From NCBI RefSeq assembly GCF_026151205.1, contig NC_087078.1:17935118-17999117 (forward strand): 64,000 nucleotides of DNA. Direction: 5' to 3'. The notes beneath the pieces were generated by a model. That model searched no databases. It was not told the origin of the DNA and saw nothing but the letters and a program-made list of their open reading frames with translations. This document shows, one piece after another, positions 49,267 to 60,257 of the stretch. This DNA comes from Bolinopsis microptera. Its lineage: Eukaryota; Ctenophora; Tentaculata; Lobata; Bolinopsidae. Both the position numbers and the translations under genes were made by a program. The stretch's first letter is position 1, and each line of letters opens with the position of its first letter.

Positions 49267-52200
49267 ATGTATGGAACAGAAGCACAGGACATATACACAG
49301 CATGTAAAGAGGGAGATGAAAGTTATGTGAGACAGTGGCTAGCTCGAGCAGAAAACGATGTAAACCGAGGGTGAGTTTAACACTTGGTCACAACTTCTTG
49401 TAATGCAGGTATTGCATTCCCATTTTCTAATTAGTGGGTCAATTTTTTGTAAAAAGATATTCCGAAGTCTGGTTAATGCTGATTTTTATTTATATTAAGC
49501 ATATAATATAATTGTACCGACTTGTATCAAAGAAAAATGTATTTAAATTCCAGGAATCCTCATGAATAAAAGCTGTTAAAAGATTAGTAGATCAGTCGAA
49601 TGTGATAATTTCCTGTAATGGCCTGCCTCAAAACTTGTGCTACATTAAAAGTGATTGTATTCTAGTTCGCTGAGTAATGGTGATTTTTGATATTAGTAAC
49701 TATCGGAATCATTTACCTTTATGGGCTAGTGCAGGATGTATACATTGATAAGATCAATGTCTACAGTCCATGATTCAGTATGTTAAACAAGTTTTCTAGC
49801 AAATTGTTTTACCATATTTGAACTTTTCATCCGACTAACTGGAAAAAGGAATATGTGACAGGATGGAATGTACTGACATTATAGTGTCTTTAAAACCATG
49901 TACTGTGCACTTACTGCTGTGTAACATAATTGAATTTGTATGGATTTATTAGGTAGCAAGGACAGGCCGTACAACTGTAGTTTTGTGTCGGTCACGTGGA
50001 CACCACGTGTCAGTTCTAAATATAGGAACTTATCAACAACTGGTCATGTTGTAGCCTAGTGTGCGTGTGTGCGTGTGTGTCAAAATTACATTATAATCCT
50101 AACAGACGTTAATTAACAGTTGACCGATTTTGCGAAACATGTTAAAATTCCCTGCATATTTCCGTGTGTGTCTGTATATAGTTGTATGTGTGGAGAAATA
50201 ATGGTATGTGCTATGTGCTATGTGCTATGTGCTATGTGCTATGTGCTATGTGCTATGTGGTATGTGCTATGTGGTATGTGCTATGTGGTATGTGGTATGT
50301 GGTATTATGATTTAAGAGATGATAAAGCCAATTGTGAACCACTCCTTGACACAACTTATAAGATATCACATACTTGATTAGGGATGAAGGTGTTAGACAT
50401 AGTACACTGTATGGTGTATTGGTGTATAGGACTGTGGTATTTTGTTATGTGCAAAATGTGCATTCCAGACTCCATAGCCAACTCCCTGCGTAAATTTACA
50501 TATTAGCGTTCAGCTAAGGAACTAAACACTCACGATATATTAATTTATATAATATGTGACATTGATTAACCAATCAGCTGAGAAAAGAGACTAGAATAAA
50601 AAGGAAATTAAGACTATCGACTTCGTCTCTGTAACTGTAACCTCAGTCTCTATCAGTAATCAATGACTAGACAGGGTTATTGTAATGAAAAGTTACAATG
50701 GATGATGGCGTCTGGACTTGGGACCAGCTTACTGTACATTGTACATTGTACAATGTACATTACATTAATGCACTCTGAATACCATCAGGCTCGGCTAGCT
50801 TAAGTTATTTGTTAAAACTTATATTATATAGTAGTGTTGAAAGTATTAAAAATGTTTCACTCAGGGACGGGCACGGTTTTACACCACTACACTGGGCTAC
50901 CCGTTATGGACGGACCCGGATAGTGGAGATGCTTTGTAGTCGGGCAGCTAGAGTCAACGCTAGCAACATGGGAGGCGATGCACCGCTCCATATCGCTGTT
51001 TCTTTTGGGCAACAGGAGATCTTGTACAAGGTTTGTTCAGAGTTCTAACTGTTTTATCGTGTAGTCTTAGAAACTTACACTGTTTACTAAATAATTCAAG
51101 GTAATTAATTAATTATCAACCTGTGTACTGAGTAATTGGTAATTAATTAATTATCAACCTGTGTACTGAGTAATTGGTAATTAATTAATTATCAACCTGT
51201 GTACTGAGTAATTGGTAATTATTCCATCATGTTACTAGGAAGTGTAAAAGTGCAGATAATAATGAGAGCCGAAACTATTGTAGACAGAATAATTTGTCCA
51301 GTGCTGTAAATCTGTGCTCCCGTTTTCCTCATTCCTGGGGTATCTTAAAAATTCCTTCGATCAACAAGTTAAAGAATGGATTCCTAGGAGCTTTCCGGCC
51401 AAATGAAGATTTATTATACGCTTATTATAGTTATCTCCTTGGGTTTTTACAGCAACTCCTTTTCAATCGCACAAAAAACAACATGTTTCAAAAATAAGTT
51501 CTGAAATAAATAACTAACTTTGTTCTCTTCAGCTGATTGCACAGAAAGGTAATGTTAACGCAACCAATGAACACGGCAACACCCCCCTTCACTACGCTTG
51601 TTTCTGGTGCTACGATCAGATTGCTATCGTAAGTACATGATCCCCCCCCTTATCTTCTCCGTGTCAATATCTTTGAGAAAGCATCTGGGACCTGGGTATG
51701 GTAATCACAGAAACAAATTAATATTTCGTAAATATTGCTTGTTTTGATGATAATTATATCGAAACGAAACGAAACACTGTATTTACTACCCCGCTACTAT
51801 GCGACAAAGATATTGTATAAAACATACCAAAATAATTTACACAATACAGTGCCCATGTCTGAGCGGGTCTCCTCAAAAACTTTCTCTCCTCAGAGCAGAA
51901 AGTAAAAAATATAAACTGGGGTCTCATAAGAATTTAAGAACCAATGTACTGATTGAAATTAAAGTATAGAACTCTTTTCTAATATATCTTTATACACAGG
52001 ACCTTGTATCGGCTGGCGGGTTAGTCTCAATGGCTAACAAATATGGAGAAACTCCCCTTCATCGTGCAAAGGATTCTCTCAAACAGAAACTCTCGGAGAA
52101 AGCTATAAAGTTGGGACAGAACCTGGATATTATACCCTTCAAAGAGGACGCTAAGAAGAAGAAACGAGCCAGTGAGTAATAGTTTCGTTTTTTAGAGTTG

Positions 52201-55004
52201 TGAGGATTTGGTCTAATTTAAAATTCTGTGATGATGCCCTACAGAGTACAGACCTTAGAATCTCCATAGCTACTAGAGTAGCGTATTGTGTAGGATAGAA
52301 AGAAGCTGCCTAAGCTGCCTAAGCTGGCTCTGGGCGCTTGTCGATCCCTTCACAATGCAAACTTAACGTTTCCTGTGTTTCCATGTAAAATGTAAAGCAG
52401 TCTGTACGGTTAGCTAGTTGGAATGTTTACTACATGTGACATGTGACATGTGACATGTGACATGTGACATGTGACATGTGACATGTGACATGTGACATGT
52501 GACATGTGACATGTGACATGTGACACGACAAGATGTGCCTCACATGTCAACACTTCAGTTATACCTTCTTACCTTTAACACATACCATAACACCAGAATA
52601 TCAGAGTGTACACTAATTGTATAGGATATACACTCACTCTGACTTTAACGTGCCGCTGTCGCCGAAATTCCCCGGCCAACCGAGCGGAGAAAAGTGATAC
52701 AAATCTTTTGAATGAACCCGGCCCAATTAATTGAAGTTCATGAGAAGTATTTGAAGTATTTGATATCTCAGATCTGCTGAAATAATAGGTTTATGTGTGA
52801 TCTAAATCCCTTTACGGAGGACGTCATGCCTGATGAACCAAATTTGATTGTTGACTAAAGAGGTGATCTTGAAGTAATCTGTATACATTCTACCTTGTTA
52901 CCCCACTTACTTGTTACCCCACTCACTTGTCCATGTTTCAGATCTGGATTTGTACTGCAGACAACCCGAGATAGACTTCAGAACAATTACCGTGGGTGAA
53001 CAGATCGACAGTGGCAGTGTTGGTGAGGTAATGAAATATGGGGGGGGGGGGGACAGTGGCAGTGTTGGTGAGGTAATGTGGGGGGGGGGGGGGTGGCAGT
53101 GTTGGCGAGGTAATGAAATATGTTGTTTAAATACTTGTATTATCGCTTTAAAACGGCACACCAAATTTGAACTACATTTTAAAATTGTATTACGGGTAAA
53201 CCGCCCCTAAAATGTCACCTGTTTTTTGGGCCCAGATTGCCGAGTTAGGGCTAAATTTACAGGGTTCTGAAGTGTCTAGGAATAATATTTAAACCTTTTT
53301 CTAGCCTGCCAGGAAGATTTGGAAATTTGAAAATAAAATCAGGTAAAATTTTTTTGACGTTGAAATGGAGTCACTTTTAAAACACCACCCCTAAAATGTC
53401 AACTCTATATGTGTGATAATTACAAAATGTACAGGAGGCCTGATTTATCTTTTGTCATTAGTACTATTTGTTTTGTCTTATTAAAACATTAAGCTACTTG
53501 AAAACATTCACTCACTAAAGGAAGTACCTCAAAACCGTAATCACCCCCTAAAATGTCACGTGCACCACCCCTAAAACGTCAGCTTAAACAGGTTGTGTAG
53601 CACTCAGAATGTTGCTCAATTATCAATTTTAACCACTTCTGGGACAAATATAACCTATTTCTGAGAGGTGTCGACCAGAATTTCTCTCTCTGTTGAAAAA
53701 AAATGGTGAAATTTAGTCAATTTATTTTTTGTGACATTTTGGGGACTTTTTTTTAATACCCAGAACTTACGGCAAAACAGTAACTCAGTCAACAAAATTA
53801 ACACCTGTAGTTAGATTATCTAGTTATAAACTAACAATTGGCACAAAAGAAATGTATTCAATGTGATTTTAACCTTGTGCAAATTGCATGTTTTAATTGC
53901 ATTTTTTGGGATTTTTAACATCATCCTGCATTTTGGCAATTTTAGTGACCTGTAGTTAACTAATCCAACCCAGTAATCGATCTGACCTTCTCTATAGACT
54001 AGATTTGACTGCTTTTAGCAAAATTGAATGTCAAAAACTACGGTTTTTGGTACTTACTAGTTTATGGTAAACCTATGATATGCCCCCTAAAATGTCATTT
54101 TTTTCTCCCCTAAAATGTCAAATTTGTATTTTGTTCGCATGGTGTGCGATAATAGCTCTTGTTTTGGCACTTGTTAATTATTAACATCAACTATTAACGA
54201 AATGTGAGTATGCATTGCATCTTGGGAAAAGCCTGAGTAATTTTATCATGTTAAAATGACATTTTAGGGGGGATAATTAGACATTTTAGGGGATGTTTAT
54301 TGCGATTAATAAAATAAAACTAATTCCTTGAGCTGCCAAAGCTTTCCAATATTACCATTAGATGCTAAATATGATGTTTAATAGGCTGGTACCTCCATTT
54401 TATAGTGCTTGTAGTCTCAAAGCCAGAATCTGATAAAATGACATTTTAGGGGGCGGCCAGGTGACATTTTAGGGGAGGGTAGTAATATTGAGTAATGTAT
54501 AACTTTCCATATCTCCAGTCATATGTACAAAGTTGCTAAAATATGTAAATATCACTATCCTAGACCAAAACCGAGTTAATATTAATGAATTCCAGAGTTA
54601 TAAAATTGTGCGTTTTTTTTTCCAAAGTGAAAAATTCGTACAAAGTGAAAAAAATGCCCTTATGGCATCATTTAGATTCAATTTCAGGATGTGGCAGGGT
54701 CTGAATGATATTTTTTTATGTTTAGGAGTTACAAATGATTAGGTAAGATACTTTCTAAGAAGATGGGATCCAATCAATCAAGAGTGGCGTTTTAGGGGTG
54801 GGTGACATTTTAGGGGCGGTTTACCCGTACATATATATATTATATATATTGTACTATTTACCTGATTTACAATACACACTAGATTTTTTCTAGATAATAG
54901 ATTTACAATACACACTAGATTTTTTCTAGATACTATCATTTACAGTACACACTATATTGCAGTTTGCACGGTAGATTGCACTGAATTTTAGTGGATTGGT
55001 TGTA

Positions 55005-55038
<34 letters not shown>

Positions 55039-56797
55039 CTTCTACCAATATGTCCCTTACAAACACCTTTCTAAGCTCCATTTGGTTATATGTATTATAA
55101 ACCCCAGCACTGCGGACCCCGGCACTGTGGACTATGTTTGAGATTGTGTATGCTTTGAGTAACGTCCTGGGTTCAATCCATGCTGGGACTCCAGTCTTGT
55201 ATTAAGTCAGCACTATACGTTTAATACTTTCAACACTACCATACAACAAATAAATTTGGTATTATTACGTAATGGGATGGAAGTGCTCTAATCAGGTGCA
55301 GCCTTGCTCCTTCATAATATTAAGTTGTTTTAATTCTAAATCAAAAGATCGAATAGTACACTGTCTCAAACTATTTCCCTTGTATTTTGTAACTTGTAGT
55401 AAAACACGACACACTTTTACGGGTGGTGTCTGTTCTAGGAATTTGTAGTGTGATTTAACATTAGATCACATTAACAAAGAGAAACGTCACATGTATTCAC
55501 GGGCTCTACCTGTTGAAGTGTTTGTTGTATCTAGATTGTATATAATACTATATTCTTGGTCTTTCAGCACCCACTTACAAGCTCTTGTTTGAAGAAAGCA
55601 AGTAATAACTAATTAACAGTTCACAAGTTAAACATGTTGACTGAAAACTACATGGAATGTTTGTAATTTGTATTGAAATTCATTGCCATCACACTGCGTT
55701 TTAACCATCGTTGTAGTCATTGACAATTCAAGTGTAGTACAAAAATGAAGCGATAACTTTTACAATTTACATGGCTTAATGTATAAACTATCAACGTATA
55801 GCCTGTTTGACGTAGAAGGAGGCGGCGCAAACGAGACGTGCAAAATCTTCTAAATGGACACATTTATGTTGGAATTATTAATAGTTAAATATAAATAAAT
55901 TTCCTACTTAATACTTCTATATTTTGGAAATAGAGTCTGCCGACTGTTAAATTTTAGAGTATGGGTTAAACTTGTGTCTTGTATTAATATATTTGTAAAA
56001 TTGTGTCACTCGAATAACTAATTGAAAATAAGAATCTAATCAATTATATTAATCCTATCACATTAAAACATAACTAACCAATTACTAACCAATTACTAAC
56101 CAATTACTAACCAATTACTAACCAATTACTAACCAATGCCCCTGTCAGATCTTCAAAGGAAGCTGGGGTAGGTATCAAGTTTGTATCAAGAAGCTACGGA
56201 ACCAGAACCTCTCAACTCAGCAGCTCAAGCAGTTTAATGAGGAGGTCCCCAAACTAAGGTACTAATTACAACTAATTACAAAGTTAATTACAGCTAATTA
56301 CAAGTGTGTAACATGTGCACGTGGTTTATTTGTAGGTTGGAAAAGATACATCTAACTTCCATGAGTTGAAATCCTAAAACATGAGATGTTATGCAATGTA
56401 ATGCTATGTAATGTAATGTAATTCTCTTTGTTTAACCATAATATCCTCTTTTAATTTGGTTCATCAGAACAGAGGGAATATAACGATTGTTATGCGATTA
56501 TTATATTATTATATTCTTATATAATTATATAATTGAATCTACTAATTATATCAAGATCACTGAACAATATGGGCCATGGGGCTGGGGTAAGGAACATTCT
56601 ACACTTACATTCCAAATCCCATAACTTAATGTGGCTATTGAAGTATAGACATGTCACGTGACAAGTTGTCCGCAGGTTATTTACTCATCTGAACATTCTG
56701 CCAGTCATAGGAATGTGTTCCCACCCTCCCAACATCGCTGTAATTAGCGAGTTCATCTCTCTGGGCTCCCTGCATACCGTCATCCACCCAAAAGAAG
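49267..56797 (+). CDS. ILK: Integrin-linked kinase (ILK), exons 1-7, C-lobe missing from window
   Basis: ILK is an ankyrin-repeat pseudokinase that links integrin tails to actin through PINCH and parvin. Seven exons join in frame: 49267-49370, 50865-51030, 51533-51628, 52000-52171, 52942-53027, 56149-56258 and 56676-56797 (856 nt, 285 codons). All have AG acceptors and GT donors. The start is [18 protein letters not shown], aligning with the ILK N-terminus. Ankyrin repeats follow: [61 protein letters not shown]. Then come [15 protein letters not shown] (an ILK signature), a degenerate glycine loop DSGSVGEIFKG, the beta-3 lysine in [16 protein letters not shown] and [15 protein letters not shown]. 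About 165 residues (the C-lobe) should follow, but I found no exon for them before 64000. Identification is firm; the gene may continue past the window or be interrupted. Confidence 0.93.
50203..50304 (+). repeat. 7-bp tandem repeat CTATGTG
   Basis: About 14 units of CTATGTG or GTATGTG in ILK intron 1. Confidence 0.93.
50820..50853 (+). repeat. Short dispersed repeat directly upstream of ILK exon 2
   Basis: TATATAGTAGTGTTGAAAGT continuing into ATTAAAA occurs here, at about 23095-23130 (plus), 4975-5010 (minus, other arm) and 55205-55240 (minus, diverged). This copy ends 11 bp before the ILK exon 2 acceptor, so it occupies the branch-point zone. Confidence 0.75.
51101..51214 (+). repeat. 38-bp unit, three tandem copies
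   Basis: Three identical copies of a 38-bp unit (GTAATTAATTAATTATCAAC, then CTGTGTACTGAGTAATTG), followed by a partial fourth, in ILK intron 2. Confidence 0.93.
52432..52524 (+). repeat. 7-bp tandem repeat ACATGTG
   Basis: About 13 perfect copies in ILK intron 4. The unit contains the palindrome ACATGT. Confidence 0.95.
53007..53122 (+). repeat. Tandem triplication of the ILK exon 5 end with its 5' splice site
   Basis: GACAGTGGCAGTGTTGGTGAG/GTAATG, followed by a G run, occurs in full at 53007 and 53052; a shorter third copy (GTGGCAGTGTTGGCGAG/GTAATG) starts near 53094. Donors lie at 53028, 53073 and 53110. The segment between the first and second donors is 45 nt and open, so use of the second donor would add 15 residues ending in another DSGSVGE. 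The third is out of frame as written, but G-run lengths are uncertain. Confidence 0.9.
53191..54829. mobile_element. Non-autonomous TIR transposon, 1.64 kb, in ILK intron 5
   Basis: Perfect 29-bp terminal inverted repeats (TACGGGTAAACCGCCCCTAA inwards). The interior carries about ten copies of CCCCTAAAATGTCA: forward on the left side (53390, 53548, 53572, 54084, 54109), reversed (TGACATTTTAGGGG) on the right (54257, 54282, 54440, 54462, 54789). There is no transposase frame. I could not define a clear target duplication (flanks TGTAT and CATAT). Confidence 0.88.
55006..55038 (+). repeat. Poly(G) run, 33 bp
   Basis: Uninterrupted G run in ILK intron 5, shortly downstream of the 1.64-kb transposon. 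Confidence 0.9.
56072..56136 (+). promoter_or_regulatory. Tandem branch-point motif array (TACTAAC) before ILK exon 6
   Basis: An 11-bp unit (TACTAACCAAT) is repeated five times after one AACTAAC variant. TACTAAC is the optimal spliceosomal branch-site sequence. The last candidate branch A (56132) is 16 nt from the AG, the others 27, 38, 49 and 60 nt. The acceptor itself (GCCCCTGTCAG) has only a short pyrimidine tract. That these are used as branch sites is inference. Confidence 0.65.
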
Positions 56798-57217
56798 GTC
56801 AGTTACTTCAGTTAGACACACCACAGTTTGTTTTATTTATTTATTACTTAAAATCTGGTTTGCAAATTCTGTTTATATATAAGTTTCTCTGGTGTTTGTC
56901 ACTTAGTTTCCTCTGATTTTCAAGGAACTATGCCGGACCTTAAGAAGTAAAACGCATGATTTTAAGATTCAAAGTGAAATATGACGAAAAGGAGTGTAAG
57001 GTTTGATTAAAAGCGGCTTTAAAACGACAGTAGAACATGAACCCCAAGCAGCACACCACCATTATTTAGAGTTTTCTTCCATTGGTAGGATTAGGATAGA
57101 CACCCAATGAATATTCTCGCCTGCAATATTTTACTATGTTAAATAATCGTGAAGGAAAATGAAGTGGACAAATTTAATTTTAACAATTCATAATGTTTCC
57201 TTTGAAATTTGAACAAA

Positions 57218-57291
57218 AGGCTTCACCGAGATTCGAACTCGGGATCTCCTGTTTACTAGACAGGCGCTTTAACCAACTAAGCCATGAAGCC
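57218..57291 (-). tRNA. tRNA-Thr (anticodon AGT)
   Basis: On the minus strand the sequence begins GGCTTCATGGCTTAGTTGG and ends TGAAGCC plus a discriminator T. The acceptor stem is a perfect 7 bp (GGCTTCA/TGAAGCC). The A-box TGGCTTAGTTGG, the anticodon stem CCTGT/ACAGG around CTAGTAA (anticodon AGT) and the T-arm CCGAG-TTCGAAT-CTCGG are all intact. There is no intron. A TTTT pol III terminator follows directly. It looks functional, as it is close to animal tRNA-Thr(AGT) throughout. Confidence 0.97.
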
Positions 57292-57534
57292 GCTTACCCG
57301 ATGACGAACTTACAAAATTAATAATGAACTTACAAACTTAGAAGCAAGCAGCTTGTCCTCTAAACTGGAAGCATCTCTGAGTGGCTAGATCACACGCCTA
57401 AAATAGAGGAAATGTCAAGAAAAAAAAGGAAAAAAAAACCTTGCGCAATGTAACGATTTATAAAAATTGTAAATTCTTCGCCTCAAATACCGCGTGACGT
57501 ATTTTATTTTGATAAAGCGTCACATTTAACTTAC

Positions 57535-57933
57535 TTGACTGCATAATACGTCGTTAGAACTGCCTCTTCGTCTCATACTCCTCTTGGCCCTGTTGGCATT
57601 TTCGCTGCTGAGAAGATCAAACAATTCGCTGACAGTCATTTCGCCATCCTCTATCACCATACCGTCTTCTTCTGCCTTCGAGAGGGCAATTAAACCTGTG
57701 TAAAACATGTGAGGACTCTGCTGTTGATAGTATTGCACTGATTTTGGCCACATTAGGGATCCCTAACAATAATAGTGGAAATATGATTCAGGGTAATACA
57801 TATATTTCAATATGTTTATGATATCGCCTCGATATTAATGGGTCAATGTATTTGTCCGGAATTTTTGATACAATTTCATTTAACACTCACCTAGAAACAC
57901 TGCAAATACGATAACTTTCATGGAGATAGACAT
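57535..57933 (-). CDS. Candidate secreted-peptide precursor, two exons seen, frame conflict at the junction
   Basis: On the minus strand, exon 1 (57891-57933) encodes MSISMKVIVFAVFL, a clear signal-peptide start, ending CTAG/GTGAGT. Exon 2 (57535-57762) lies between GTTAG and CAA/GTAAGT and is open for exactly 76 codons in one frame: an acidic spacer (SKAEEDGMVIEDGEMTVSEL), then NANRAKRSMRRRGSSND with dibasic sites, then VLCSQ. The exon 1 phase, however, enters a different frame, which stops after about 48 codons. A one-base error, an unseen intermediate exon or alternative splicing could explain this. The acidic spacer and dibasic sites resemble neuropeptide or hormone precursors in general, but I recognise no family. 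It lies antisense, downstream of the last ILK exon found here. Confidence 0.4.
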
Positions 57934-60100
57934 GGTTGATCGTTCTTAGCTGAGATAATAAATTGAATTGGGGCAAATGAGGTATATTTGACAAATCTAC
58001 GGAACGCGCGGAAATAAGATGTGTATTAAAAGTGTTTGCCGATAATGCTTACAACAAGCGCGCGCGCGCGGATCAATAAATTGATTAATTAAGCAATTTC
58101 TGGGTTTTTTAAATGAAACCACTTTTGTCTCTTGAAATAAACGGGCTAGTCAGTCCCAAGCCTCAATAATAGGCGCCACGTAAATAAAAGCCGATTGGGT
58201 CGTACAGATCCAATAAATATAATGTCATGTGCACAGTACAGTTTGGGACAATAAGCGTAAATATAGAACCACCTGGGAACTATTTTGCCAAAATCATCTC
58301 TGAGGAATGTGTAGTCCTAGGAACTACCCAAATGAGTTGTAAAATAGATCTGATGGACACAACTAGCTAGAGCTTGTTTCCCCCAAGCTCCCTAAAAACA
58401 AACTTTAAAATATTTTCTGCCATCATTAGGAAGGCTTTCAGGAGCTCAATAGTGATGTTTGGAAATAAAATTGAAAACCGTTGGTATTTTTGATAAACGT
58501 TCGTTTGGTAGATATTGCAGACTTCCAAATGAATGCAAAAAAGCCGCAACTAGCATATTTATCTACAACTTCTGAAGCAACATGTCCCCTAAAATGCTCA
58601 TTTTTGAACTCGATTTTTAAGTCGAAAACCTAGAGCATGTTTTTTTTTGCAAAAAGGGCATATATTTAAAATTAAAGCAAGGAAATAACAGTTTATACTA
58701 GTTAATACCATCTTCTAGCTATGCGACAGCTCTGATGCCATTATTTTATGTGCCAATCAAGTTTTGCAAGCCGTACTTGGGAACCAATGAAAACGTCGAA
58801 TTTTGTCTCGACGGCAATTAATTGACTCCATACGCTAAATGACTAAATAGTTTACTGTTTAGCGATTTAGCCAATTCATTCCTCAATTTGAGTACCCGCT
58901 TAAACACCTTGAAAATTAGGTAACTTTAATTCTAAAACGACACTATAATACCGAAAATCGAATGAAAATCCTGTAATATTACGAAAACTTATGTGAAAAC
59001 GTAAAAATTCGATTGGAAGTACATAAAAAGTCGACATATAAGAGGTATTGAAACAGAAATCCCATGCGGGTAGACTTTCAAACACCTGCTTTCCTAAAAT
59101 TACAGCCACAATGCTGTCGGTTAGATCGTTAGGACCACGCAAAAACAACTAGGCAGAGTTGTAGATATTAACTGGTAATGGAAAACTCTGGTGGTTAGGA
59201 TAATAACTTTCACCGATTAAGAATAGTTAATTAATTTATCACTGTGCCGTTGTGTGGGTGTTCACGTCCTAAACAGACAGAGTGAACTTTAATACTATAG
59301 CTTCATCAGAGATAGGTCCATTTGACGCAGCGTTAAACTGATGCCAACTTTCAGATTGCGACTTCTGTATCTAATAAAACAGCAATTTTCAATAGACATT
59401 GAGCGATGAAATTAAAAAATGATCTATGGAGTAATAGACTTTTCCTTTGCTTGGACCACCTGCACCTGTTTTAATCATGGATTGAGAAAATATCCTCAGA
59501 ATAATACCTCTATCGTATCAACGCGAGTTTCAACTGAGGTTACAAGGAAGGATTACGTGTTTTATAAAGGCGCCGGAAGCGATGGTCTGACTGCAAAACT
59601 ACCCGGTCACCAGCATTGACGTGAGGGTCCGATTAAAGCGACCATCAAGTGCCAGAGGACTGGCGACGGAACTATTCAGGGAAGTAGTTTATTTCACCGG
59701 CGACCAATCAAATGTTACCGTGACCATTAGATTAAATTTTGGTTGCTTAACCCGGTAAACAGTGCATGTATTTACAGAAGGGGTTTTAGAATACAGTGCT
59801 CTTGTTGGTGGTTACGGTTGGGCTGGAGTTAATGTGATCCCGGTGTTGGCCAGGTGGGGGTCAACTGATGTTGTAATGAGGGTAATTAATATTGCATTCT
59901 AATCGGGGATGAAGGTTAGGAGGCTAACGGGATAGTTCCTTATGAACACTCAAGGCAAATGTATGGATTTGTTATGAATTATTATCGTTTGCTTGGTTTC
60001 ATAATAAAAATGAGCTTGTCTTGTTTTTTCCCCAAAAATAGAAAACGTGATGTTTACGAGATAGCAAAATGATTTTTTAATTACCCGTACTATGCACGTG
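57934..60100. other. No gene recognised
   Basis: AT-rich with a (GC)n tract near 58061 and one stray CCCCTAAAATG motif (58586) like the repeats of the 1.64-kb transposon. The open frames are short. I looked here for ILK C-lobe exons and found none. Confidence 0.45.
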
Positions 60101-60108
60101 TAAAAATT

Positions 60109-60257
60109 AGGGACTCAGTGATATTGCTGCAGACTGGGAGGTAAATCCTTAGTGGTATTGCTGCAGACTGGGAGGTAAATACTCAGTGATATTGCAACAG
60201 ACTGGGAGGTAAATCCTTAGTGGTATTGCTGCAGACTGGGAGGTAAATACTCGGTGT
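60109..60257 (+). repeat. Four tandem copies of a 37-bp unit
   Basis: The unit is TATTGCTGCAGACTGGGAGG followed by TAAATCCTTAGTG or TAAATACTCAGTG; the two endings alternate, so the array is two copies of a dimer. Confidence 0.9.

Noticed and set aside
50725-50770. GTACATTGTACAATGTAC palindrome as a regulatory hairpin
   Set aside because: A short alternating low-complexity sequence in an intron; nothing ties it to a function.
59419-59619. Candidate ILK C-lobe exon
   Set aside because: The translation has none of the ILK pseudokinase C-lobe features (no ALNSRSV-like catalytic loop, no APE-type motif).
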